A DNA stretch of 62,304 nt. It comes from Alphaproteobacteria bacterium. Its GTDB lineage: Bacteria > Pseudomonadota > Alphaproteobacteria > UBA3830. The stretch covers positions 1 through 62,304 of the forward strand of contig BNWJ01000002.1 of the NCBI GenBank assembly GCA_025998735.1, written 5' to 3'. Position 1 is the stretch's first letter. Each line of letters opens with the position of its first letter. A program made the position numbers and the translations under genes. The notes beneath the pieces were generated by a model. That model did no database searches. It was given only the letters and a program-made list of their open reading frames with translations, and had not been told where the DNA came from. Below, piece after piece: positions 1 through 7,855 of this stretch.

Positions 1-899
1 TCCATCATCATATGTTACGCCATACAAGGTGTATGTAGTACCGCTAGTAGCTGTCGACCACGTACCAGCCGGATCTGTGCTCACCAATATGATTCCCGCA
101 TTGCCAACAGCAACGAATTTTCCATCATCATATGTTACGCCATACAAGGTGTATGTAGTACCGCTAGTAGCTGTCGACCACGTACCAGCCGGATCTGTGC
201 TCACCAATATGATTCCCGCATTGCCAACAGCAACGAATTTTCCATCACCATATGTTACGCCATTCAAGTAGTTTGTAGTACCGCTAGCAGCTGTCGACCA
301 CGTACTAGCGGAATCTGTGCTTACCAATATGGTTCCATTCACGCCAACAGCAACGAATTTTCCATCATCATATGTTACGCCATACAAGGTGTATGTAGTA
401 CCGCTAGTAGCTGTCGACCACGTACCAGCCGGATCTGTGCTCACCAATATGATTCCCGCATTGCCAACAGCAACGAATTTTCCATCACCATATGTTACGC
501 CATTCAAGTAGTTTGTAGTACCGCTAGCAGCTGTCGACCACGTACTGGCGGAATCTGTGCTCACCAATATGGTTCCATTCACGCCAACAGCAACGAATTT
601 TCCATCACCATATGTTACGCCATACAAGGTGTATGTAGTACCGCTAGTAGCTGTCGACCACGTACTGGCGGAATCTGTGCTCACCAATATGGTTCCATTC
701 ACGCCAACAGCAACGAATTTTCCATCACCATATGTTACGTCATTCAAGTAGTTTGTAGTACCGCTGGTAGCTGTCGACCACGTACCAGCCGGATCTGTGC
801 TCACCAATATGATTCCCGCATCGCCAACAGCAACGAATTTTCCATCACCATATGTTACGCCATTCAAGTAGTTTGTAGTACCGCTAGTAGCTGTCGACG
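1..899. repeat. 120 bp coding tandem repeat, about 7.5 units
   Basis: Seven and a half head-to-tail 120 bp units encode 40-residue repeats on the minus strand and continue beyond the left edge. Units 1-120, 121-240 and 361-480 are nearly identical. Each unit has two halves, and each half exists in two alleles (for example the half with CCATACAAGG against the half with CCATTCAAGT). The alleles are combined differently along the array, so it is a mosaic made by recombination rather than simple unit duplication. Confidence 0.95.
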
Positions 900-2451
900 T
901 CCATGTCATGTCTTCTCTAGGAGCCACCACAATCTTCACAAGGTTTTTGTGCGGAAATTTTAGTGTGCCGCGCGTTGTGTTGCCAATTGCGGATTCGGTG
1001 TACGTCAGAATCTTGCTGGGACCGGCGATGGTGCCGTTGTAGGAGCTGCCATCGAGGAATTTTTTGGTTGTATCGGTGTAATCTATGCTGAAATCGATCT
1101 TGTCAGACTCCACCATGGGAATTTCGGACATATCGTTGTCGAATCCCAGATACGTGAGCTCTCCTGGCTCGAAGCAGTCTGGCTTGGTCACCATCAGAAT
1201 CACAGCCTTTTTCTGGTCTACTTTGGACGGCTGAGGTAATATCTGGTCGTCACCTGCGCTCCCAGGATCATCGCTCCAGCTTTGAAGCAGATTGTTCGCC
1301 CATTCCAGCGGGATAAATAGGAAATTACTGACATTTCTCGGATCTGAGGGCGTGGCGTAGGAAAACGCACCGGCAAGCCCCTCCAAATCCGCCGTCAGCT
1401 CCACAATATTGTATGGATTCGGCTGAAATGTCTCACAATCCTTCTCACATCTCATACTGAGTAGATTCGCATATACCAAATAACACGGCCTGAGATTCAT
1501 TTGCCGAAATGGATTGCCTGACGGATCATTCGTAGCAAGCAGATCCCCCTTGGAGGCGTAATTTTCACCATATGAATGCGTTGTATCTTGATCTCCCGCC
1601 CGGCACATTATGCTGGTTACCACTGGATATGTGGTCTGTACCAATGAAGCATCCTTTTCGCCTCTTGTGCCGTATAAAATCGCTCCAATAATGTAGGGAT
1701 TCGTGCCAAAGCCATCGCTAAGTGGAACTGCAGCTATCGTCCAAGCTTCTCTGCTTGCTGGAGTAGTCACTTTCCCCGAATATGGCACAACTCCGACATA
1801 GACTCCCTTCGTGTGATAAAATTCTTCGAGAAATGTCTTATATTCCGCGGATATTTCGCCGGTGGGACTTCCATCGCATGTGGGGACCGTCAGTATGATG
1901 TCCACATTGCAAACGGCCGGAACGGCGTAGCCTGTGCCTGTCCTGTGAATGTTTTTCTCATTATTATCATATGTCGATATGGCTTCGATTTTGTCCTCAA
2001 CAATCGCCAGCTGTAAGCCGGCCGTACCCGAGGGAGTGGTCTGGTGCTTTAGCGATATAAAATTGAGATATCCGCCGCCCTTGTCCACCTCGAGATCGTA
2101 CTTGAGGTCAATACTCGGATTCGCCTCCAATGCCGGACCAAGCCCTCCGGACGGCGCAAGCTTGTCGTTGAGAGCCGTTGCCTTTGTCACAGCATCCGTC
2201 TGACTAGCAGCATCTCCTTGAATATACTGCGATCCTGGATTCCACCATTTGGCCGCCTCCAGCGCCACGAGCTTTGCGATATTGTCGTAGCTGTCGGAAC
2301 TTGTATCGAGTTCCATCTTTATTGAGTTTGCTTTTGAAGTGTCCACAATGTACTTTATGCCTATCAGAACCACCGGAAGAAGCGCCGTCAGTAAAATCAT
2401 GACGTAGCCTGATACTTCGCGCTTCCATCTGTGCCGTAACTTCATGCGCAT
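1..2451 (-). CDS. TadG-like secreted/pilus-associated protein with 40-residue repeats (partial, 3' end off window)
   Basis: The reading frame is open from an ATG at 2451 to the window edge (817 codons), so the C-terminus is missing. The start follows GGAGG by 10 bases. The N-terminus is basic (RMKLRHRWKREVSGY) followed by a hydrophobic helix (VMILLTALLPVVLIGI) and then VDTSKANSIKMELD, the pattern of the TadG-like Flp pilus-assembly N-terminal domain. Residues 30-515 form a large extracytoplasmic region I do not recognise. From about residue 517 the protein is a tandem array of 40-residue units containing TWSTATSGTT, GKFVAVG and ILVSTD, like BNR/YCF48-type beta-propeller repeats. It is likely anchored in the inner membrane and exposed outside it. 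No other tad gene is visible here. The function is unknown; the repeat assignment is firmer than the TadG assignment. Confidence 0.7.
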   Translation of the reverse strand, partial: MRMKLRHRWKREVSGYVMILLTALLPVVLIGIKYIVDTSKANSIKMELDTSSDSYDNIAKLVALEAAKWWNPGSQYIQGDAASQTDAVTKATALNDKLAPSGGLGPALEANPSIDLKYDLEVDKGGGYLNFISLKHQTTPSGTAGLQLAIVEDKIEAISTYDNNEKNIHRTGTGYAVPAVCNVDIILTVPTCDGSPTGEISAEYKTFLEEFYHTKGVYVGVVPYSGKVTTPASREAWTIAAVPLSDGFGTNPYIIGAILYGTRGEKDASLVQTTYPVVTSIMCRAGDQDTTHSYGENYASKGDLLATNDPSGNPFRQMNLRPCYLVYANLLSMRCEKDCETFQPNPYNIVELTADLEGLAGAFSYATPSDPRNVSNFLFIPLEWANNLLQSWSDDPGSAGDDQILPQPSKVDQKKAVILMVTKPDCFEPGELTYLGFDNDMSEIPMVESDKIDFSIDYTDTTKKFLDGSSYNGTIAGPSKILTYTESAIGNTTRGTLKFPHKNLVKIVVAPREDMTWTSTATSGTTNYLNGVTYGDGKFVAVGDAGIILVSTDPAGTWSTATSGTTNYLNDVTYGDGKFVAVGVNGTILVSTDSASTWSTATSGTTYTLYGVTYGDGKFVAVGVNGTILVSTDSASTWSTAASGTTNYLNGVTYGDGKFVAVGNAGIILVSTDPAGTWSTATSGTTYTLYGVTYDDGKFVAVGVNGTILVSTDSASTWSTAASGTTNYLNGVTYGDGKFVAVGNAGIILVSTDPAGTWSTATSGTTYTLYGVTYDDGKFVAVGNAGIILVSTDPAGTWSTATSGTTYTLYGVTYDDG

Positions 2452-2510
2452 CCCTGCATTGCCTCCACGATGCATGATATGCGCTCAATCCTTAATTTTC
2501 TGTCATCAAC

Positions 2511-2540
2511 GTGCCGTCAACGTGACGTTGGATCCGTTTA
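2511..2540. repeat. Palindromic element core, intergenic copy
   Basis: The 13-base palindrome CAACGTGACGTTG (2518-2530) followed by GATCCGTTTACT matches the head of the element found at 44520 (opposite strand) and in polA. It sits between tsaE and the TadG-like gene. The preceding GTGCCG is shared with the copy at 12746. Only the head of the longer element is recognisable here. Confidence 0.7.
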
Positions 2541-2559
2541 CTATACCAAATAAAATAGT

Positions 2560-2607
2560 GTAAAGGTTCAAACACATATGATACGGAATATGTGTTTGAA
2601 CCCTTAC
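2560..2607. terminator. Long perfect-type hairpin between tsaE and the TadG-like gene
   Basis: Two 20-base arms (2560-2579 and 2588-2607) pair with a single mismatch around an 8-base loop. There is no T-run on either side, so it is not a textbook intrinsic terminator. It lies just past the tsaE stop and before the TadG-like gene on the same strand, so it may end or attenuate tsaE transcription or protect the mRNA end. The structure is certain; the role is inferred. Confidence 0.5.
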
Positions 2608-2626
2608 ATCATTGGTCAAGTTTAGA

Positions 2627-3079
2627 CTATGCCGCCTTAGGAAGCTCGTAGTTGATAATTCGATGATTATCTTCCGTTATGGAAAATCTTATTTTAATTC
2701 TACTGGATGGAAGAAAGCTATCAATGATTTCCGGCCATTCTATGATTGTTATGCAGTTTTGAAGAGCCTCCTCCAATCCAAGTTCATGGAATTCGTCAGA
2801 AGATTTGATTCTATAGCAGTCGACGTGCCATATTTCCGCAACATTGCATTCATAAGTTTGGATAATGTTGAACGTTGGACTGGATACATCTGATATCTTC
2901 GGATTAATGCTTTGCATTAAAAATTTTGCAAAAGTTGTTTTTCCGTATCCCAGATCTCCGCAAAGACTAAAGCACGTGCCTTTTTTCGCAAATTTAGAAA
3001 ATGATTGGGCGATCAGCTTTGTGTCCTCTTCCGAAAAAGATAAGAAAGTTCCGGACGTATCTGTTTTATTCACTACCAT
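2627..3079 (-). CDS. tsaE: tRNA threonylcarbamoyladenosine biosynthesis ATPase TsaE
   Basis: This is the P-loop ATPase that works with TsaB and TsaD to make t6A at position 37 of ANN-decoding tRNAs in the cytoplasm. It shows the Walker A GDLGYGKT (residues 41-48), then SPTFNIIQTYE, HVDCYRI, ELGLEEAL and IEWPE, all in the family order. Its 150 residues are a normal length. It overlaps the end of comM by 7 bases, so the two are translationally coupled, with comM upstream. Confidence 0.93.
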   Translation of the reverse strand: MVVNKTDTSGTFLSFSEEDTKLIAQSFSKFAKKGTCFSLCGDLGYGKTTFAKFLMQSINPKISDVSSPTFNIIQTYECNVAEIWHVDCYRIKSSDEFHELGLEEALQNCITIIEWPEIIDSFLPSSRIKIRFSITEDNHRIINYELPKAA

Positions 3080-4581
3080 TCTACCCTCCTATAACTCATT
3101 GATTCATACACATGATCCGGGCGGATATAATCGCACTGTTCCAAATCAGCCAATGTTCTGGAGAGTTTTAGAACTCGATAATAACCGCGAGCGGAAATCT
3201 TAGCTTTATCAACACATTTATACAGTATTTCTTTGGCATTTTCAACGATATATTTTTCCAATTCCTGCCCATCGGCTTCCGCATTCGTTTTTATGTGCAC
3301 GCCTTTGTATCTATCTGCCTGGATATCTCGTGCAGACATCACACGTTTTCTTATGACCGAAGATGGCTCTATGTCCTCTTTTGACTGAGCAAAATCCGAG
3401 ATTTTAACATCTGGAACATCGATGAAGATGTCTATTCTGTCCAGCAGAGGACCTGAGATTCGTCTAAGATAGTCTTTTCCGCACTTGGGAGCAAGATTGC
3501 ATTCTTTTCCGTCAACGCCGAGATATCCGCAGCGACATGGATTCATGGCGGCAATCAATTGTATGCGTGCCGGATATGTTATGTGATTATTGGCTCTGGA
3601 AATGGTGATTTTTCCTGTTTCCAGTGGCTGTCGAAGAGATTCAAGCGCAGCTCGCGAAAACTCCGGTAGCTCGTCTAGAAATAATACGCCCCGATGCGCC
3701 AACGAAATTTCTCCTGGTTTCGCATGCATTCCACCTCCCACAATCGACACAAAAGACGCCGAATGATGGGGAGATCGATACGGCCGCTCGCTCACCAGTC
3801 CAGTTTCCGATATTTGTCCGGCAAGACTGTGGATCATGGTGACCTCCAGCGCCTCCTCCGACGAAAACGGTGGGAGAATTCCGGGTACCCGCGACGCTAT
3901 CAGCGATTTTCCCACTCCCGGAGGTCCAAGCATCAGCATATTGTGTCCACCGGCAGCGGCGATTTCCATGGCGCGTTTGGCTACCAGCTGTCCTTTTATG
4001 TCGCTCATGCATCCGTGGTTTGACGCTCCGTGAGTTTCATCCATGTCGTTTAATGTAATTTTCGGAAGAATCTGCTCTCCCTTGAAATGATTTATCATGG
4101 ATAGCAGACTCCTGGGAGCCAATATGGAACTTTCTCCGGACCAGGCCGCCTCCTGCGCACATTCTTCCGGACACACAATGATTTTTTCGTTTGATTTCGC
4201 CCAAATTGCCGCCGGCAGTATTCCGGGAACTCTGGAAATATTACCGTTGAGGGACAATTCACCCAGAGCAACCACATTATATATGTCATCCTGGGATATT
4301 ATGTCCATTGCTGCCAACAGAGCCAACGCGATGGGCAAATCGTAATGACTTCCCTCCTTCTGGACATCTGCCGGAGCTAAATTGACTGTAATCCTCTTGG
4401 ACGGCAGCGAAATACCCATGGAATACAAGCATGCGCGGATTCTTTCGCGGGATTCGGCAACGGTTTTATCCGGAAGACCAACAACAGTAAACGCCGGAAG
4501 TCCGTTTAGCACCTGTATTTGAACATCTATTCCTATTGTCGATATTCCCAAAAAGGAAACCGTTTTTATGCTGGCATGCAC
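3073..4581 (-). CDS. comM: YifB/ComM family Mg-chelatase-like AAA+ ATPase
   Basis: ComM is a hexameric AAA+ helicase that promotes branch migration during natural transformation; in non-competent bacteria its role is less clear. The protein has the N-terminal ChlI-like domain (GLPAFTVVGLPDKTVAESRERIRA), a Walker A GPPGVGKS, LFLDELPEF, and the zinc-finger-like NPCRCGY with further cysteines, then LLDRIDIFIDVP. At 502 residues it is full length. The start is a GTG overlapping the stop region of the BON-domain gene, making a minus-strand operon with tsaE downstream. No other competence genes are visible in the window. Confidence 0.93.
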   Translation of the reverse strand: MHASIKTVSFLGISTIGIDVQIQVLNGLPAFTVVGLPDKTVAESRERIRACLYSMGISLPSKRITVNLAPADVQKEGSHYDLPIALALLAAMDIISQDDIYNVVALGELSLNGNISRVPGILPAAIWAKSNEKIIVCPEECAQEAAWSGESSILAPRSLLSMINHFKGEQILPKITLNDMDETHGASNHGCMSDIKGQLVAKRAMEIAAAGGHNMLMLGPPGVGKSLIASRVPGILPPFSSEEALEVTMIHSLAGQISETGLVSERPYRSPHHSASFVSIVGGGMHAKPGEISLAHRGVLFLDELPEFSRAALESLRQPLETGKITISRANNHITYPARIQLIAAMNPCRCGYLGVDGKECNLAPKCGKDYLRRISGPLLDRIDIFIDVPDVKISDFAQSKEDIEPSSVIRKRVMSARDIQADRYKGVHIKTNAEADGQELEKYIVENAKEILYKCVDKAKISARGYYRVLKLSRTLADLEQCDYIRPDHVYESMSYRRVEW

Positions 4582-5192
4582 TACTTCGTCCTATCTCTCT
4601 TATTTCTCTCATTTATTTTTACGTACGCCACGACTTTCTCGACTCCGGAAGTTGTTCGAGCATGATTCAATACGACATCTCTCTCGTAACTGCTCTGGGC
4701 CGTTCCACATATGTACACAACGCCCTTTACCGTGGTGATGTCGTAGTTCAGCGATTGCACATTACCGTCAAATGCTAACGACGACTTGATTCTGGAAGTT
4801 ATGCTGGAGTCAATGGCCAGATTCTTCCCCGTTGGGGCAGATTGCACTTTGGTTTCGTCGAAAACCTCTCCAATTCCCTCTATGCTTCTTATCAGCTCCA
4901 TCGCTTCTACACACTGCGCTTCGTTTCTCATGTATCCTATTACAACGACCATGCCGTGCTTAACGCATAACTCAACTCTATCTAAAATATCTTTATTTTT
5001 GTTGAGTAATTTGTAATTTATTTTGGCCTGAATTTCGTTATCGGATAACGATCCCGAAATGCCCCCCTGATTGCGCACAGCAGTGGTTCCTACAACGACA
5101 GTACCTCCCACAATCCAGGTCACAGGATCACATGCAGTGACAAACAGCAGCGACGAAAGTATGATCGCTTCGAACAATGTATTAGCTTTCAT
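4581..5192 (-). CDS. BON-domain lipoprotein
   Basis: The chosen ATG at 5192 follows GGGGGAG and gives a lipoprotein signal (MKANTLFEAIILSSLLFVTAC) with the acylated cysteine in VTAC at residue 21. An upstream in-frame GTG at 5210 is less likely. Two BON domains follow: one around SDNEIQAKINYKLL to EVFDETKV, one around DSSITSRIKSSLAF to VAYVKI. This is the layout of DolP/OsmY-type envelope proteins that bind phospholipid in the periplasm. Length is 203 residues. It is first in a minus-strand operon with comM and tsaE. Envelope maintenance is a family-based inference. Confidence 0.85.
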   Translation of the reverse strand: MKANTLFEAIILSSLLFVTACDPVTWIVGGTVVVGTTAVRNQGGISGSLSDNEIQAKINYKLLNKNKDILDRVELCVKHGMVVVIGYMRNEAQCVEAMELIRSIEGIGEVFDETKVQSAPTGKNLAIDSSITSRIKSSLAFDGNVQSLNYDITTVKGVVYICGTAQSSYERDVVLNHARTTSGVEKVVAYVKINERNKRDRTK

Positions 5193-5218
5193 GAAAATGC
5201 TCCCCCACACATTTGCAG

Positions 5219-5224
5219 ATTATA
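5219..5224 (-). promoter_or_regulatory. Putative -10 element upstream of the BON lipoprotein
   Basis: TATAAT on the minus strand about 27 bases before the lipoprotein start. The best -35 partner, TTTCAA at a 17-base spacing, is weak. Confidence 0.4.
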
Positions 5225-5470
5225 CAGGCTCCCAACATTCATTGAAACAAAAATTTTGAAAGAAAAGATTACAATTTTGTGTGCAATTCCATGGCTAGAT
5301 ATCCAGATTCATATACTTGACTGCCCGCCAGTATACGCGCAATTGGCATTTTTTGCAAGTCTTTTGAAAAATTTTTGCAGAACAACTTTCGTTTTATGGT
5401 ATTGCGATCCAGAAAAAAGCATCCATCTTCAACAAAACACACAATCAGCATACGTCGTGTTGTATAATAA

Positions 5471-5691
5471 CCTCATATATTTTATTGGAGTTGTGAATGC
5501 AATGGAGAGAGGAGTGCATTATCCTTTCGCTGAAGGCTTTTTCGGAAAGTTCCCGAATCGTAACGGTGTTTAATAAATCTCCGGGAAAGACGTCAGGATT
5601 GGTGAATGGAATGAAGGCGTCGATTCAACCGGGCGACGTGAGCGATGTCTGCTGGAGGGGACGTAGCGCTGAGCGTCTTGGTACTCTGACG
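5471..5691 (+). repeat. 221 bp duplicate of recO upstream region and 5' end (left copy)
   Basis: This block matches 6925-7145 at a constant offset of 1454 bases with only a handful of substitutions. It covers the bases before the ribosome binding site, the TTGGAG site, and codons 1-65 of recO. Similarity stops abruptly after the codons for RLGTLT. Confidence 0.95.
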
Positions 5692-5868
5692 TCCGCACAA
5701 AAATCTCAAGGCGGCTATTTTATGGACAAGCGTAGCACGACTGCAGCAACTTTTGTAACAGGAGCCGAAGCGCTTTGCTGCTCAACGGCTCTAAAAAAAC
5801 AAATGACTGATTATTTCTTAGTTTCTAATAAAGCTATCCAAGCACGTTGCACTTCTGTATTGCGATAA
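5497..5868 (+). pseudogene. Truncated recO copy fused to unrelated sequence
   Basis: The first 65 residues match the OB-fold N-terminus of RecO (MQWREECIILSLKAFSESSR) almost exactly, then continue into about 58 unrelated residues before a stop at 5866-5868. All of the RecO zinc-binding and C-terminal helical parts are missing, so it cannot act as RecO, although it keeps the ribosome binding site and may be translated. Its 3' end overlaps the convergent metallopeptidase gene by 58 bases. It most likely arose when a 1.4 kb segment was duplicated or inserted at the recO start. Confidence 0.85.
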
Positions 5869-6779
5869 GAATCATGAAACCCGACAAGCTCTGCAGCTAT
5901 TGGGTTATCTTTTTTAGAGAGTTTTCTGTCGCTAAATCTTTTGGTACACATAGACCCAATGTTATAAAACAGTTTACTTGGTCTACCTCTGCTATTATTA
6001 AAATTCTCAATATTTATTGGATCATAGCAATAAGTTCGGTCATCGATAAGATATATCCCATATTGATTACCAAACTCTAGGTCATCATGAAAATTTATAT
6101 AAGAGCAAGGAAGCATGCTCATTATGCACTCTTTATTCTGGCTGGTCAAATTTGGCCATATAAGCGCCTGTCTAGCATGATTAAATTCATGAAACAAACG
6201 TTCAGTATGATCAAGCTGTTGAATTCCAGTCCGACAATATTCACTATTTGACATGCGAACGCAGATATAGTTGTTCAGATCGAGGGTGTCGGCATTTTTG
6301 TTGAAAACCACACACATTTTTTCCATCCCAATTGTTCCATTACGAGCAAAGCCGCTATCGAATTCAGGATGGGTGTACCCATATGTAGCCAAAAACGCCT
6401 TTCGATTTTCCTCGCTACTAGTCTCACAAAATGATATTGTTCTATTCTGATCGCACAAAAGGGCAGTCAATTCCCTAATCATGACGAAACCTACGGGATT
6501 TTTTATTATAGCAAGCATATTTGCCTTGAGATCAGTTGACCACGAATTTTCTCCAATAAAGCGAATGCGCTCCATAAAACTGTCACATAAATGTTCAGAA
6601 TTCTGTGACTGAGATTTTGTAGAATTCCAAAGAGAATCGTAATTTTTATTGTGTGACACTTTAGCGGGAGTCAAGCTTTTGCCACACACAATCATGTCTG
6701 GCCCCTCATACATAGACTGAGCAATAGGCGACATAGTAGAAGAAACAAAAAAAACCATAATAGGAACAAGATATTTCAT
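5811..6779 (-). CDS. Secreted HEFNH zinc metallopeptidase, effector-like
   Basis: The start ATG at 6779 follows GGAG by six bases; it begins MKYLVPIMVFFVSSTMSPIAQS, a Sec signal peptide. The mature protein carries HEFNH (residues 197-201), an HExxH zinc site in the context ERLFHEFNHARQA, which resembles M91/NleD- and HopH-type effector proteases from plant and animal pathogens. The third zinc ligand cannot be assigned by eye. There are many cysteines (at least nine in the mature part), which fits an exported, disulfide-bonded protein. Length is 322 residues. It lies on the opposite strand between two copies of the recO start, which marks it as an acquired or duplicated accessory gene. The host substrate is unknown. 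Confidence 0.7.
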   Translation of the reverse strand: MKYLVPIMVFFVSSTMSPIAQSMYEGPDMIVCGKSLTPAKVSHNKNYDSLWNSTKSQSQNSEHLCDSFMERIRFIGENSWSTDLKANMLAIIKNPVGFVMIRELTALLCDQNRTISFCETSSEENRKAFLATYGYTHPEFDSGFARNGTIGMEKMCVVFNKNADTLDLNNYICVRMSNSEYCRTGIQQLDHTERLFHEFNHARQALIWPNLTSQNKECIMSMLPCSYINFHDDLEFGNQYGIYLIDDRTYCYDPINIENFNNSRGRPSKLFYNIGSMCTKRFSDRKLSKKDNPIAAELVGFHDSYRNTEVQRAWIALLETKK

Positions 6780-6924
6780 TTTTCTCTCCATTATTAAAAA
6801 ACACTTATTAAAAAACATTTAATAGGAACACATCAAAGTATCTTTTGTCAAGAGGAACTCTAGTTGAAAACGAAAAATGTGCGCTCTACTACTCCATTCC
6901 ACGCTACTCAATATGGTACAATAG

Positions 6925-7145
6925 CCTCATATATTTTATTGGAGTTGTGAATGCAATGGAGAGAGGAGTGCATTATCCTTTCGCTGAAGGCTTTTTCGGA
7001 AAGTTCCCGAATCGTAACGGTGTTTAACAAATCTCTGGGAAAGACGTCAGGATTGGTGAAAGGCATGAAGGCGTCGATTCAACCGGGCGACGTGAGCGAT
7101 GTTTGCTGGAGGGGACGTAGCGCTGAGCGTCTTGGTACTCTGACG
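6925..7145 (+). repeat. 221 bp duplicate of recO upstream region and 5' end (right copy)
   Basis: This is the partner of 5471-5691, and here the sequence continues into the complete recO. The outer boundary on the left is CCTCATATAT in both copies. Confidence 0.95.
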
Positions 7146-7832
7146 ATAGAAAACATATTTTCTCCATTTGTCCATGTGTTTAAAAATTCCGCCGGAGTCT
7201 TTGCAATTGACAGTGCCTGCTCCTTGTGTCGCAATGGAATGCCGGAAAAAGCTCCACATCCTGAATTGTTCGATGAGCTGAAGTCACTAATGCTTGCGAT
7301 TTCCAGGAGAGATTGGATTGTGGATTATGTGTTTTTCGAAATGAAGTTCTTATCGGAAGTTGGATTTGGTCTGGATTTATCCAAATGCGCTCTCACGGGT
7401 GCAACGGAAGGTCTCGCCTATGTTTCTCCAAAAACCGGATGCGCGGTTACAGCAGAAGCGGGAGAGAAATATAAGGATAAGCTATTCAAATTGCCGGAAT
7501 TCTTACTTTCCGGGTGTCGTACTCAAAACCGAAGCTTTTCCGTTCTTAATGGGGATGGTTCTGGATCCCTACGCCGCTACGCTCCAGCGACTCGAGGGTC
7601 TCTGGATGACGAAAGTCAGTTGGAGGCTCAATATGATGTTGAATCCGTTGTTTTTAGCAAGCACATCGCGCATACAATGCAGCCGGAGGCGAAGCCATTA
7701 ACGCCCGTCCGGCTCGGACATGTTTTTCTCGCATTAAAAATAACAGAGCATTTTTTAAGAAGCTATTTTTGTGGTATAAACAACAAGACACTGCCGTTCT
7801 CGAGGGACTGCTTGGTTGAAAGTATTTTATAA
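6951..7832 (+). CDS. recO: DNA repair protein RecO
   Basis: RecO loads RecA on gapped DNA in the RecFOR pathway and anneals single strands. The start ATG follows TTGGAG by six bases. Residues 1-70 are the OB fold; FFEMKFLSEVGFGLDLSKCALTG is the family signature before the zinc-finger region, followed by LAYVSPKTGCAV. The usual four-cysteine finger is reduced: C in SKCA and in TGCA are visible. Residues about 200-225 (LRRYAPATRGSLDDE) do not fit the family and look like an in-frame repeat insertion at 7560-7612. Total 293 residues, somewhat longer than usual. The next gene, pntAA, starts 23 bases downstream. Confidence 0.88.
   Translation: MQWREECIILSLKAFSESSRIVTVFNKSLGKTSGLVKGMKASIQPGDVSDVCWRGRSAERLGTLTIENIFSPFVHVFKNSAGVFAIDSACSLCRNGMPEKAPHPELFDELKSLMLAISRRDWIVDYVFFEMKFLSEVGFGLDLSKCALTGATEGLAYVSPKTGCAVTAEAGEKYKDKLFKLPEFLLSGCRTQNRSFSVLNGDGSGSLRRYAPATRGSLDDESQLEAQYDVESVVFSKHIAHTMQPEAKPLTPVRLGHVFLALKITEHFLRSYFCGINNKTLPFSRDCLVESIL
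7558..7612 (+). repeat. In-frame dispersed-repeat insertion inside recO
   Basis: The block opens TCTGGATCCCTACGCCGCT and closes CTCTGGATGAC. This is the form of the CTGGATYC...GGATGAC inverted-end repeats common in host-associated alphaproteobacteria. Similar wording (CTCTGGATTCTCGCTACGC) occurs at 34511. It adds about 18 residues to RecO without breaking the frame. Confidence 0.5.
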
Positions 7833-7855
7833 GCGTTATTTATTGGAGTTATTTC

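Noticed and set aside
1..751. Repeated plus-strand frames in the 120 bp array
   Set aside because: They are antisense to the long minus-strand frame, lack ribosome binding sites and simply mirror the repeat.
1..899. CRISPR array
   Set aside because: Units are contiguous 120 bp copies with no unique spacers and they are coding.
5256..5573. Plus-strand frames before the left recO copy
   Set aside because: No ribosome binding site; AT-rich spacer DNA running into the duplicated recO leader in the wrong frame.
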